A DNA stretch of 64,000 nucleotides from positions 95,418,668-95,482,667 of the forward strand of contig NC_088203.1 in assembly GCF_037126465.1 (NCBI RefSeq). The letters run 5' to 3'. This DNA comes from Ornithodoros turicata (taxonomy: Eukaryota > Arthropoda > Arachnida > Ixodida > Argasidae). The position numbers and the translations under genes were made by a program. Positions within the stretch are counted from its first letter, which is position 1. The number at the start of each line of letters is the position of its first letter. This document shows positions 33,413-42,595 of the stretch, piece by piece. Below the pieces are notes generated by a model. That model was not told where the DNA came from. It saw only the letters and a program-made list of their open reading frames with translations, and made no database searches.

Positions 33413-34640
33413 TAATATGGGCGCCTCGTTGTTGGCATGGTGCAGGGAGGAGCAGAGTTCGGTGACTTGGCTTTTGGTTGCAGTGGACGAAAAGACTGCG
33501 AATACTCATCGTAGGATGTTGAAGCAGCATGGAGACGAATGTGTGGAGCTTCGACGGGTGTATACGAGTGGCACAAAAGGTTCCAAAGTGAAGTCTGAAG
33601 TCTGACTGACGCACCTCGCTCCGGCCGGGCTCACACTTGGACGACGCCGGACGCAGTCCCTGGAATCGAAGCGCTCATACACGGAAAACCGGTGTGTCAT
33701 CATGGATGACATGGCTGAACATTAGTCATGGCTCGGCGCACCATATCATTCATGACCATTCCCATCCACAGTGCACTTCGGTCTCATTCATCCTGTACAT
33801 GCCTCACCTTCAACACCCTGTACATAAGCGGCGCGCGAGCTGAGAAGAAGAAAAAAAAGTCGTCATACAAGGATCGTGACAGCCGCACGCAGCTACTTTC
33901 TCCGGCTGTTCTTGTAAATTTGATTGCGCACTTATAATATACCGAGAAAGCGAAAATATTTTGTATGGTGGCTACTTATGGACAGCTTGATGAATGAAAC
34001 AGGGTTTCGAGACACGTTAAATGCCACCTCGTAGCTCCTTTAATGGTATGTGGATGCTCGCGAGACACTACTGGGACGCTCTTAAGCCGAGGTAGATGCT
34101 TCTCTTCGAAGCATTGTCACCGGCCAAGGGACTCACTTCTAACAGCGCATCATACTGTGACCTGCTTGAGGACCACCTGAAGCCCGCATTCAGGTCAAAG
34201 CATCGTGGTGTGCTCAGCTGTGGTGTGTTGCTACAGCACGACAGTGCGTATCCCCACGCAACACGTATATACGACAGCTGAGAAAATAACGCGTCTGCGT
34301 TTCGAGTGCCATTCGGAATACGCCTTACTCACAGGACCTTGCACCGAGTGATCTTCATCTGTTCGGACCCTCTGAAAGGGGGCCTTCGGCGGATTGAATT
34401 TCGATACAGACGATAACCTGAAAGCAACAATGCATGCCGTTGGCGTCAGAGTCAGTTACAAGATTTTCTTTCTTTTTTTGTCAGTGGCATCTATGCATTG
34501 CTGAACCATTGGCGCACATGTGTCGAATGTCGGGGGGACTATGTTGAAAAGTGATAAAATGCTTTTTATGATGTCTCTAATACTATGTAAATAAAAACAA
34601 ATTGCGGTTACGTTTTGACTCGTCCGCACGTGCAGCACGG
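33413..34640 (+). pseudogene. Ancient mariner transposase relic
   Basis: Pieces of a mariner-type transposase can be read in order but in different frames. DEKTANTHRRMLKQHGDECV at about 33490-33550 is the N-terminal helix-turn-helix region; DDMAE- and SAHHIIHDH-like words at 33640-33770 follow. After an unalignable or replaced centre (33850-34090), NSASYCDLLEDHLKPAFRSK-like sequence (34140-34200) and LLQHDSAYPHA, a decayed catalytic block, lead to DLAPSDLHLF at about 34330. Stops and shifts are frequent. No terminal repeats were found. The family is clear, the element is dead. Confidence 0.75.
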
Positions 34641-35087
34641 TGTGGCTTCGTGAGGTCACACCGCATTTCTCGTAGCTGCCGAATTAAAAGTATCTTGCTG
34701 AGATGAGGGCGTACAGTTTGCCTGAGACGCTGGAGGCCCTGCTGCAATGCTGATATTCGACAGTGAGCTATAGATGCAATACGCATGCAGTGCAGTGCTA
34801 ATGGTGAAACCGGTGACATCTCTGGTCGCACCTTGATAATACCACCAATACCGAACAAAGTGGCAAGCCGTGCAAGTGCACGTGCAATACAGGAATCCGG
34901 TACCTCCCCGCATGGCACTCTGTGGAAAATGTTCTTTTCGACGACACATCGGTGTGCACCGCAAGTATGTCAATTGAGAATTTTGTCCAATGGGTGTGAA
35001 TTGGTTTCCCCGCCCCAATCAGCAAGCAACCTCGATGTGCCTCACAAACAAAGGGAAAGGGGGGTGACGGCAGTCTCTACATTGTTA
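34641..35087. other. No gene seen
   Basis: A frame of 240 codons begins at 34785 but runs on through the MITE that follows, so it is not taken as a gene. Confidence 0.5.
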
Positions 35088-35691
35088 AAACAGAACTTCA
35101 CCACATTACACGTTGCTAGCCGACCACCACAACGAAGGATACCATTCTGTCTCCAGGGAACCCTCAGGTGGGCAAAAGCAATCCACAGACCGACCGCTGT
35201 GGCGTCGCTCTTGATCTCAGTTGTCTCGCGACGTAAACACCCAATTATTATTATTATTGTCTCCAGGCTTAATTACCAGGGCTTAATTGCTTGCCAAACC
35301 AAACCAAACCAAACCAAATCAGGGCTTAATTGCTTGCACGCGCTACGAGCTAACGAGGGGCGGGACACTCGTCGCGAAGGGCACGTGGCAAAACACGTGC
35401 TCTTCGCGCGATACGTGAAGATCGTGGTATATGTCACGCGCAATGTGTTACGTGCCGATCTTTTTGAATTCCCCGCCCGCCTTTTTAAATTTCCCGCCAC
35501 TCGATAGCTCGTACCAACGATGAAGCGATTCAGCCTCCTGATTTGTTGAAAATGGGAGGACCAGGTGCCTATCTTGGACATGTAATGCATTTCATTACGT
35601 ATGTCGCCTCCAGGAGACGAAAGGATATCATTCGGGATGATGGTTGGCTTGGAGACTGTTAGGTGTTGAAATTGGATTTTAAGAGTGATAG
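35088..35691. mobile_element. CACTCTTAAAAATG MITE, composite copy
   Basis: Left end ACAGAACTTCACCACATTAC and right end GATGATGGTTGGCTTGGAG to GATTTTAAGAGTGA match the family. Inside lies the second inverted repeat (about 35330-35545) also present in the 21.5-kb copy, plus a (CCAAA)n tract at 35296-35319 and a (TTA)n tract. Confidence 0.75.
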
Positions 35692-35984
35692 TAAACGTTA
35701 TGAGCACACATACACAAGAAGCAAGCGAAAACCTATCTTGTTTCCTTGTCAGATTTACGTTACATCGCATAAATGCCGTACTTCGCTGACGCCGTTGAAG
35801 GACAACCTCCTTACAGTGAAGCTGACGGAGTATTATCGAGCGCGGGAGCTGTCGGCGGAAGATCCGATGTAATCACGCAGTTCACACAAGATCGTTGATG
35901 ATAGCTGCATTAGGAATGTTTTTGCCAATAACCGTGACTGCGGGCAGTTATTACTTCTGAAGGTGACATCGGCAGGAAAAGGAG

Positions 35985-36470
35985 CGGATGTCCATTTCGT
36001 CCTTCATTCTAAAAACAGGTTCGGATGCTTGTACATCGCAGCCGTCAAACCGTTCGTCTCTCTCCCACAACCCATACTAAACAAACAAACAAACAAGTAT
36101 GAAGAGCACGATTATATGGAGAAGTAAGCAATCAGCGACACTGGCCATGATCTTGCAATCACTTGGAGGAAGCACGCACTGTGTAGAACATTTGTATGCT
36201 GTTCACCAAGAGCTATGGTGCCAGCGGGAGTGATCCCGCCAGGGTGCGCGCCACTGAGGTGTCCTTGAAGACCCCTTCGTGATCGACGGACTGATGGACG
36301 CCACACTTTCAGGAGGTGCTCCAAGGCTGGTACATGGGAGTCCGCTGCAAACACACCGCTGAGCCCTTCTAGGAGTGTTCTGCAGTGCAGGCGCACGTTG
36401 TGAATCGCCATTCCATCCTCGACGCTTCTTGCATGCATGTCGCAATGGTGAGACTTCACGATGAACTACA
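35985..36470 (+). promoter_or_regulatory. Conserved upstream block of GPCR B
   Basis: CGTCCTTCATTCTAAAAACA with GGTTCGG (36000-36025), CGTCAAACCGTTCGTCTCTC and GAAGTAAGCAATCAGCGACA are shared in order with 28590-28720 upstream of GPCR A. The duplication therefore included at least 450 bp before the start codon. Function is inferred. Confidence 0.5.
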
Positions 36471-38390
36471 ATGACCATGAAGATCTTCGTGATTATCTTT
36501 CTTCGTGCCCTCGTTGTTGCTGCTGAAAACGACTGCAATGCCACGCTGCCGTGGTCGATAGACCGTAGCAGCCACCCCAGGCTCACCGGGGAACAATTCT
36601 CAAAACTCCTACGGTGTCCAGAAAATCTCAACGGCTGCGGCGATGCTCCGGTGTCTTGCTCCGGACACGGGAACCTATGGACCTGTTCTTGTGCTGATAA
36701 CTGTGATGTGTACGGCGACTGCTGCTGGGAAAAATCGACATCGCTAGACTCTAGGCCTTCTTCGTCATGCATACGTGTGGACATTGAGGACAAGTATTAC
36801 AGAGACATAGCCGTTGTCAGTGGCTGTCAGAGAGACTGGCCACCGGATGAAGTGCGTGATGGCTGTGAAAACCAGGCGAAGTACAACGACACCTTCTACA
36901 GGACGCCCCTAACTAGTGCAAGCGGTATAACATACTACAACGGTTATTGTGCTCTCTGTAACTATGATATGGAGGGTGTCACGTTCTGGAACGTTTCATG
37001 TCAATCTGCCGGCAGTGACGCGTGTGGAGGACCAACGGGAGCTCCCTTAAGGGTGACCTTGCCAAATGTTGTACTGGACAACAACGATGCTCATCTCCAC
37101 CCTTGCGACGTAAGAGCAGAGTTCATAGACACTTGCGGGGAATCCATAAGCGACGTGGCTCGAAGGTGCGAGACGTACTTCGCCCCCGTGCAAAGCTCGA
37201 AAAACGACTCTGTCGCGGTTTACAAGAACGTATACTGTGCCCTGTGCAACGCAAAAGATGTGTCAACTATGAAGTGTTCCCCACCTTATGAGCTGTTTAA
37301 CCACAGCCGTTTTTCTGAAGCTTCCATAGACGTTTCAGGACCAAATTTGGTCCAGCTATTACGTCCTGTTTCAAGCCGTAACGGGTGTCGCTTTTGGCAA
37401 GGTAACAAGTGCTTCATCCCGAAGGTTGAGTACCGCTACAACAATCATTCCACCGGTGTCGCTAACGGCACTGCTGACACAAACAGGACCTCAACCAGAA
37501 TCAAATTAGTATTCAAGAAACAAAACGTACAGGTCTACTTTACCATCGCGTGCTTGAGCATCTCACTTCTGTGCCTCGCCCTGAAGGCATTAGTCTACGT
37601 CGTGTTCAAAGGCTCCCGAGGATTCTCCTCAAAATGTACGCTATGCCTCTCTTGTACACTTTTCTTCAGTCACCTCCTCTTCTTGCTTGCCAACTCATTC
37701 GCGTTGCCAAGGTTACCCTGCGTGATATCTGCGATGTTCTTGCACTTTGGATTCTTATCCGCTTTCTTCTGGACTACCGTGTTGGCTTCCGACATATGGA
37801 AGGGAGTCGCAGCCGTCAAACTTGCCCGTGGCAGAACACGTGCCTTCCCGCGATATTGCATCGTGGCCTGGGGATCACCGCTCTGTCTCGTGCTGACTTG
37901 TGCCGCAATAGACTACGCGGTACCGTCGTTCCTGCTTGCTCCGCGATATGGTCAAGCAGCCTGTTGGATTTCCAACATCAAAGCACTCGCTGTGTTCTTT
38001 CTAACGCCGATGGTATCGTTGCTTGTCTTGAACGCTATCTTCTACGTGCATATCATCATCCACGTCAGCAAGACGACGCAGCAGGCAGCCGACTTTGATT
38101 TTCGTGCCGGTGGACAAAGATCTCGTATGAGACTCTACGTGAAACTGGCTCTTATTATGGGTGCAACATGGATGCTCGGTTTTGCTTGTGTTTATGTCGT
38201 GTCCGTTATCACCGACGTAATATTCATCATGTCGGTTGGTCTTCAAGGCGTTTATTTGTTCTTCGGCTTCAAGGATTACCGTTACTTCATTGACGCCGTA
38301 CGGGGTCGCAAAATCCCTCCGTCAAATACTTCGGGAAATGGAACATCTACAGAACTGCCGCAAATGGAAGGAAATTCTAAGAGTGAATGA
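36471..38390 (+). CDS. SMB-like, class B (secretin/methuselah-type) GPCR, copy B
   Basis: An intronless gene for a 639-residue receptor, built like copy A. It has a signal peptide (about 1-18), the SMB-like motif CSCADNCDVYGDCCW at 72-86, the paired modules YCALCNYD (about 159-166) and YCALCNAK (about 255-262), several N-glycosylation sites, then seven membrane helices and FFGFKDYRYF at the end of TM7. The cytoplasmic tail is short and polar. A second ATG two codons in (36477) aligns with the start of copy A, so translation may begin there. The close similarity to A, including upstream DNA, shows tandem duplication. The intact frame and surviving cysteines suggest a functional gene. Confidence 0.9.
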   Translation: MTMKIFVIIFLRALVVAAENDCNATLPWSIDRSSHPRLTGEQFSKLLRCPENLNGCGDAPVSCSGHGNLWTCSCADNCDVYGDCCWEKSTSLDSRPSSSCIRVDIEDKYYRDIAVVSGCQRDWPPDEVRDGCENQAKYNDTFYRTPLTSASGITYYNGYCALCNYDMEGVTFWNVSCQSAGSDACGGPTGAPLRVTLPNVVLDNNDAHLHPCDVRAEFIDTCGESISDVARRCETYFAPVQSSKNDSVAVYKNVYCALCNAKDVSTMKCSPPYELFNHSRFSEASIDVSGPNLVQLLRPVSSRNGCRFWQGNKCFIPKVEYRYNNHSTGVANGTADTNRTSTRIKLVFKKQNVQVYFTIACLSISLLCLALKALVYVVFKGSRGFSSKCTLCLSCTLFFSHLLFLLANSFALPRLPCVISAMFLHFGFLSAFFWTTVLASDIWKGVAAVKLARGRTRAFPRYCIVAWGSPLCLVLTCAAIDYAVPSFLLAPRYGQAACWISNIKALAVFFLTPMVSLLVLNAIFYVHIIIHVSKTTQQAADFDFRAGGQRSRMRLYVKLALIMGATWMLGFACVYVVSVITDVIFIMSVGLQGVYLFFGFKDYRYFIDAVRGRKIPPSNTSGNGTSTELPQMEGNSKSE

Positions 38391-38699
38391 GTTGTTGCAG
38401 ATATGAGTCTATCTGGTTAGGATAAGGAATATCCTACCAATATTCCACAAATATAAACCTATATGAGTAGTTTAGCAGGTGTTCTGCTGAATGATTATGC
38501 AGTGTTTGATCTGTAACAAAATGGTAGCGATTCGGTTATGTGTTCAGCAGTTTACCCGACGAAGCATGAACCTGGTCACAACAAGCAAAGGAATCCCAAA
38601 AATGAGTGCCGCACGCAATCATACCTTAGTGCCGACTGTAGACGAAGTACATATTATTACGAGGGTAACTTTTTGCGCAAGGTCGGCGAGGATTGTCCT

Positions 38700-38705
38700 A
38701 ATAAA
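38700..38705 (+). terminator. Polyadenylation signal of GPCR B
   Basis: AATAAA about 310 bp downstream of the stop, at a spacing similar to that in copy A. Confidence 0.4.
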
Positions 38706-39021
38706 TAAGAGCTGTATTTTAAAGTCCGAGTGGAAATCCCTGAAGCAAGTGGAGAGGCAGAATAGTGCAGAAAGAGTCACTACTAACGATCTCTGGAAGC
38801 AGAAGCGTATTGAGTTGACGCAATTAACTTGAGGACTGGGTATATGCTCTCTGTATATAGTTGCCAAAGCTGTCGTCACCTGCTTGTACTGTGAATCGCA
38901 AAACTCGCCACAACGGTTAGGCCTCCGCCTTTCATGCAGACTCGGATATACGGATGGCCAAATTGGTTCGGGAGGGCCAAAGTCAATTGCAGCCCGTTTT
39001 CCGCATACGCATCGAAGACAT

Positions 39022-39240
39022 CATCACCGCCCGCAAGTTGTTTGCGCTGATAACCTCCGCACAAAAACGAACCAGTCTAAGACGGGTAGAGAGTTTTGTC
39101 CTTCAGTTTAAAAACAGGTTCGGAACACACACAATCGGCGACGTGCGCCCGTTTATGTTATCATTCGACGCGTCCATATCGTGCTTGTGCTATTCGGGAA
39201 GCCAGCGATCGGTGACAACTTCCATCAGTGCACGCTCTCG
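39022..39240 (+). promoter_or_regulatory. Third copy of the GPCR upstream block
   Basis: ATAACCTCCGCA, GAGAGTTTTGTCCTTCAGTT, AAAAACAGGTTCGG and AGCGATCGGTGACAACTTCC match 28530-28740 in order. No receptor gene follows; the next one is 9.9 kb away. The block may mark a lost or displaced receptor copy. Confidence 0.55.
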
Positions 39241-40049
39241 GTGCGACGGTTCGTTGCAAGGTTCGGTGGTGTGCTGTCCTCCTGAACCCAACAACAGCAA
39301 CAATAACAACTAGATGCCGACGATATCATGGGGTGCTCCTCCTGAAGCAATACTATGGTGTTGTGATACTTCGCTGTGCTTTGTTGTACTTTGTGTGCTG
39401 TCGTGACAGTGCAGCGCCTTGTCAAAGCTCCACGCTGAGCGTAAGCGGTGGAGGGAGGCAAAGGGGAGCCGGCCCCTCATATACCAGAGAGGGGCCCTTT
39501 GATAACGCGGTCCGCCCCTGGTGGGCCGTGTCTTTGAATGCGCGGCCCATAAAACGGTCGTCGGGGCAGTACCGCTTGCGGTGCTGTTCCGGGAACATCT
39601 TAGTAGTATTCAGTCATGCCGAGACTACAACATGGCGAAACTACAACATTGCCACCAGGGCAGCGACACCGTCGCGTTTGGTTCGTTCGCGTATTTTTTC
39701 CCGCGCGGCGCGTGTGCGGAGGGTTGTCCGCGCGCTTATCGGCGAGGGGAGGGCTGCGTGCGCGTTTACTCTCTCACATTTTTCAGCCTGGGCCAACTTC
39801 TTTCGTCATTTTTCAGTCTGTGCCGACTTGAATCGCAATTTTTTTCCCGCTACAACAGGTGTGCGGTGGGCGGTTTACATGCAAAGGATAGCCATACACA
39901 AAGTACAAGTGAAAAGTCATTAGTGTCAGGAATTATGTTATGACTCTGTGTGAAGGAGAAAAACTTAGCCAAAATCTGATGCAATAGCATTGAAGGGGTA
40001 TCACAATTTTTTATTAGTGATAATCCCGCAAGTTTTCAATTAAGCAGGA

Positions 40050-40350
40050 GGAGTAGCACATTTTAGTCAAAGAAGATGTTTTTAATCAATACGATTACAA
40101 TCAAAATTAAAAGTTTTATTATAAAAAGTCTAACATGACCACCTTAGCGGAGTTTTAATTACAAAGTTCTGACAGATGTACGTAACTTCATGCACAACAG
40201 CTAATATTCCATTATGACACATTTAATCAAAGAAGATATTTTTAATCAATATGATTACAATCAAAATTAAAAGTTTTATTATAAAGAGTCTAACATTATT
40301 ATACGTGACCACCATGGTGGAGCTTTAATTACAAGTGCTGATAGATGTAG
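40050..40350. repeat. Tandem repeat of about 155 bp in the left arm
   Basis: Two units share TTTTAATCAATACGATTACA, AATCAAAATTAAAAG, TTTTATTATAAA and GTCTAACAT, then a GACCACC and GGAG-TTTAATTACAA block. The right arm holds the same pair inverted (about 40960-41240). Confidence 0.75.
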
Positions 40351-40426
40351 TTAATTGTGGACAGCAGAGAACCTGGAAGACCACGGAACACGAATGATAC
40401 GAACACAAGAGGAAATAAAATCTATA

Positions 40427-40874
40427 TATTCCTGATAAATCTATATTCCTGTCTGTTGTTTACACGTTGGCAGATGCGCCGCTTTGAGTGTTTCTCTGCT
40501 ATTGAGTGCTAAGTGCGCGCATGTTTCTCGTTTTGATAGATTCTTTTTCAGTTACTAATCCTTTGTGTACCTCTTGTTTACGTGATGGGTTCTCGAAAAT
40601 GTTCATAACTGTGTTCACAAAACAGGCGTACGCCTCCCGTCTTCAACAAACCAGGGCAGATTTTATTAGAGGTGGTTGTTGGCTAGGAGCGTGCTATGTT
40701 GTGAAGTTCATTTTTAATATATTTTCTGTGTTGGATTCATAAAACAAAGTAAGGTTTGTAGTGTCTCTTAGAATGAAAATTGTATGGGGTTCGACTAGGT
40801 TAAGTTAAAATGATAGATTATCCTCCGCCTGTGTTGTTTTGATTAAGAATATCTTCTTTGGTTAAATGTGTTGT
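40427..40874. other. Central spacer of the inverted duplication
   Basis: 448 bp between the arms, without a gene. The right half of a CACTCTTAAAAATG MITE lies at 40611-40722 (CAGGCGTACGCCTCCCGTC to GTGAAGTTCATTTTTAA). AAGAATATCTTCTTTGGTTA near 40846 resembles part of the arm repeat. Confidence 0.75.
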
Positions 40875-42202
40875 TATAGATTTTATTTCCTCTTGTGTTC
40901 GTGTTATTCGTGTTCCGTGGTCTTCCAGGTTCTCTGCTGTCCACAATTAACTACATGTATCGGGACTTGTAATTAAAGCTCCACTATGGTGGTCACGTAT
41001 AATAATGTTAGACACTTTATAATAAAACTTTTAATTTTGATTGTAATCATATTGATTAAAAATATCTTCTTTGATTAAATGTGTCATAATGGAATATTAG
41101 CTGTTGTGCATGAAGTTACGTACATCTGTCAGAACTTTGTAATTAAAACTCCGCTAAGGTGGTCATGTTAGACTTTTTATAATAAAACTTTTAATTTCGA
41201 TTGTAGTCGTATTGATTAAAAATATCTTCTTTGATTAAAATGTGCTACTCCTCCTGCTTAATCGAAAACTTGCGTGATTATCACTAATAAAAAATTGTGA
41301 TACCCCTTCAATGCTATTGCATCAGATTTTTGGCTAAGTTTTTCTCCTTCACACAGAGTCATAATTCCTGACACTAATGACTTTAATAAATATATTTTCA
41401 TTTGTACTTTATGTATGGCTATCTTTTGCATGTAAACCGCCCACCGCACACCTGTTGTAGCGGGAAAAAAATTGCGATTCAAGTCGGCACAGATTGAAAA
41501 ATAACGAAAGAAGTTGACCCAGGCTGAAAAATGTGAGAGGGTAAACGCGCACGCAGCCCTCCCCTCGCCGATAAGCGCGCGGACAACCCTCCGCACACGC
41601 GCCGCGCGGCGACAAATACGCGAACGAACCAGACGCGACGGTGTCGCTGCCCTGGTGGCAATGTTGTTGTTTCGCTATGTTGTAGTCTCGGCATGACTGA
41701 ATACTACTAAGATGTTCCCGGAACAGCACCGCAAGCGGTACTGCCCCGACGTCCGTTTTATGGGCCGCGCATTCAAAGACACGGCCCACCTACGGGCGGA
41801 CCGCGTTATCAAAGGGCCCCTCTCTGGTATATGAGGGACCGGCTCGCCTTTGCCTCCCTCCACCGCTTACGCTCAGCGTGGAGCTTTGACAAGGCAAAGC
41901 GGCTGTACTATCACAACAGCACACAAAGTACAACAAAGCACAGCAAAGTATAACACCACCATAGTATGGCTTCAGGAGGAGCACCCCATGATATCGTCGG
42001 CATCTAGCTGTTGTTGTTGCTGTTGTTGGCTTCAGGAGGACAGCACACCACCGAACCTTGCAACGAACCGTCGCACCGAGAGCGTGCACTAATGGAAGTT
42101 GTCATCGATCGCTGGCTTCCCGAATAGCACAAGCACGATAGGGACGCGTCGAATGATAACATAAACGGGCGCACGTCGTCGATTCTGTGCGTTCCAAACC
42201 TG
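40875..42202 (-). repeat. Right arm of the giant inverted duplication, inner part
   Basis: Reverse complement of 39115-40426. It ends at the insertion point of the BEL/Pao element. The outer continuation is at 45450-45552. Confidence 0.9.
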
Positions 42203-42520
42203 TGTTGAGAAAACAAGTGCAGATGGCCAAAAGGCCATGCATGTTGAGTGGACGCTCCCTTTCAAGGAACCCCACTGTGAGCTACGGCGACGGTCGTCCT
42301 CGGCTGTAACCTGAGCCGACCCAGAGCAATGTCTTTTCTCCTCTCACGCTTTCCCGCTTTTTCCCGGTTTCTCTGTAAATAAAGTTAGTTGCATTCTTGT
42401 TCTCGAACTGACTGCCTCGTCGCCTTCTTTCTTCGAGTTTTCAGCCGAACCCATCGAACGTTTTAACTTGTAGAGAGGGAGATCTTCAATTTGTGCTACT
42501 TTCTCCTAATTTCTACTACA
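42203..42520 (+). repeat. 5' LTR of the BEL/Pao element
   Basis: 318 bp. By reading, it is identical to the 3' LTR at 45128-45445. AATAAA at 42378-42383 is the likely polyadenylation signal. A short hairpin (ATGGCCAAAAGGCCAT) is at 42223-42238. Confidence 0.95.
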
Positions 42521-42523
42521 TTT

Positions 42524-42541
42524 TGGTGCCGAAACCCGGGA
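42524..42541 (+). promoter_or_regulatory. Primer binding site, tRNA-Phe type
   Basis: TGGTGCCGAAACCCGGGA starts 3 bp after the LTR. From memory of arthropod tRNA-Phe, whose 3' end reads TCCCGGGTTTCGGCA plus CCA, it is complementary over all 18 bases. This fixes the element's orientation. Confidence 0.8.
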
Positions 42542-42595
42542 AGCTGGAACTCTAACTGTGAACTGCGTCGACAGTCCTACGTGAATGCAACGAAC

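Larger units (their letters stand above)
39012..40426 (+). repeat. Left arm of a giant inverted duplication
   Basis: The 1415-bp arm is repeated in inverse orientation at 40875-42202 plus 45450-45552, at roughly 95 percent identity by eye with a few small indels. Its outer 220 bp (39022-39240) are homologous to the upstream blocks of GPCR A and B. The centre is GC-rich (39480-39850), the inner part AT-rich with a tandem repeat. Open frames in the arm appear in both arms because the DNA is duplicated; none has a domain. Confidence 0.9.

Noticed and set aside
34785..35507. 240-codon open frame
   Set aside because: It runs through a MITE with (CCAAA)n and (TTA)n tracts and has no recognisable domain or splice signals.
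39228..39943. Open frames of 231 and 140 codons in the left arm, with counterparts at 41258-42089
   Set aside because: They exist in both arms because the DNA is duplicated, overlap one another, lack domains and show Arg/Ala-rich composition from GC-rich DNA.
42491..42595. Open frame upstream of the BEL ATG
   Set aside because: It starts without an ATG inside the LTR and covers the primer binding site; the ATG at 42596 is preferred.
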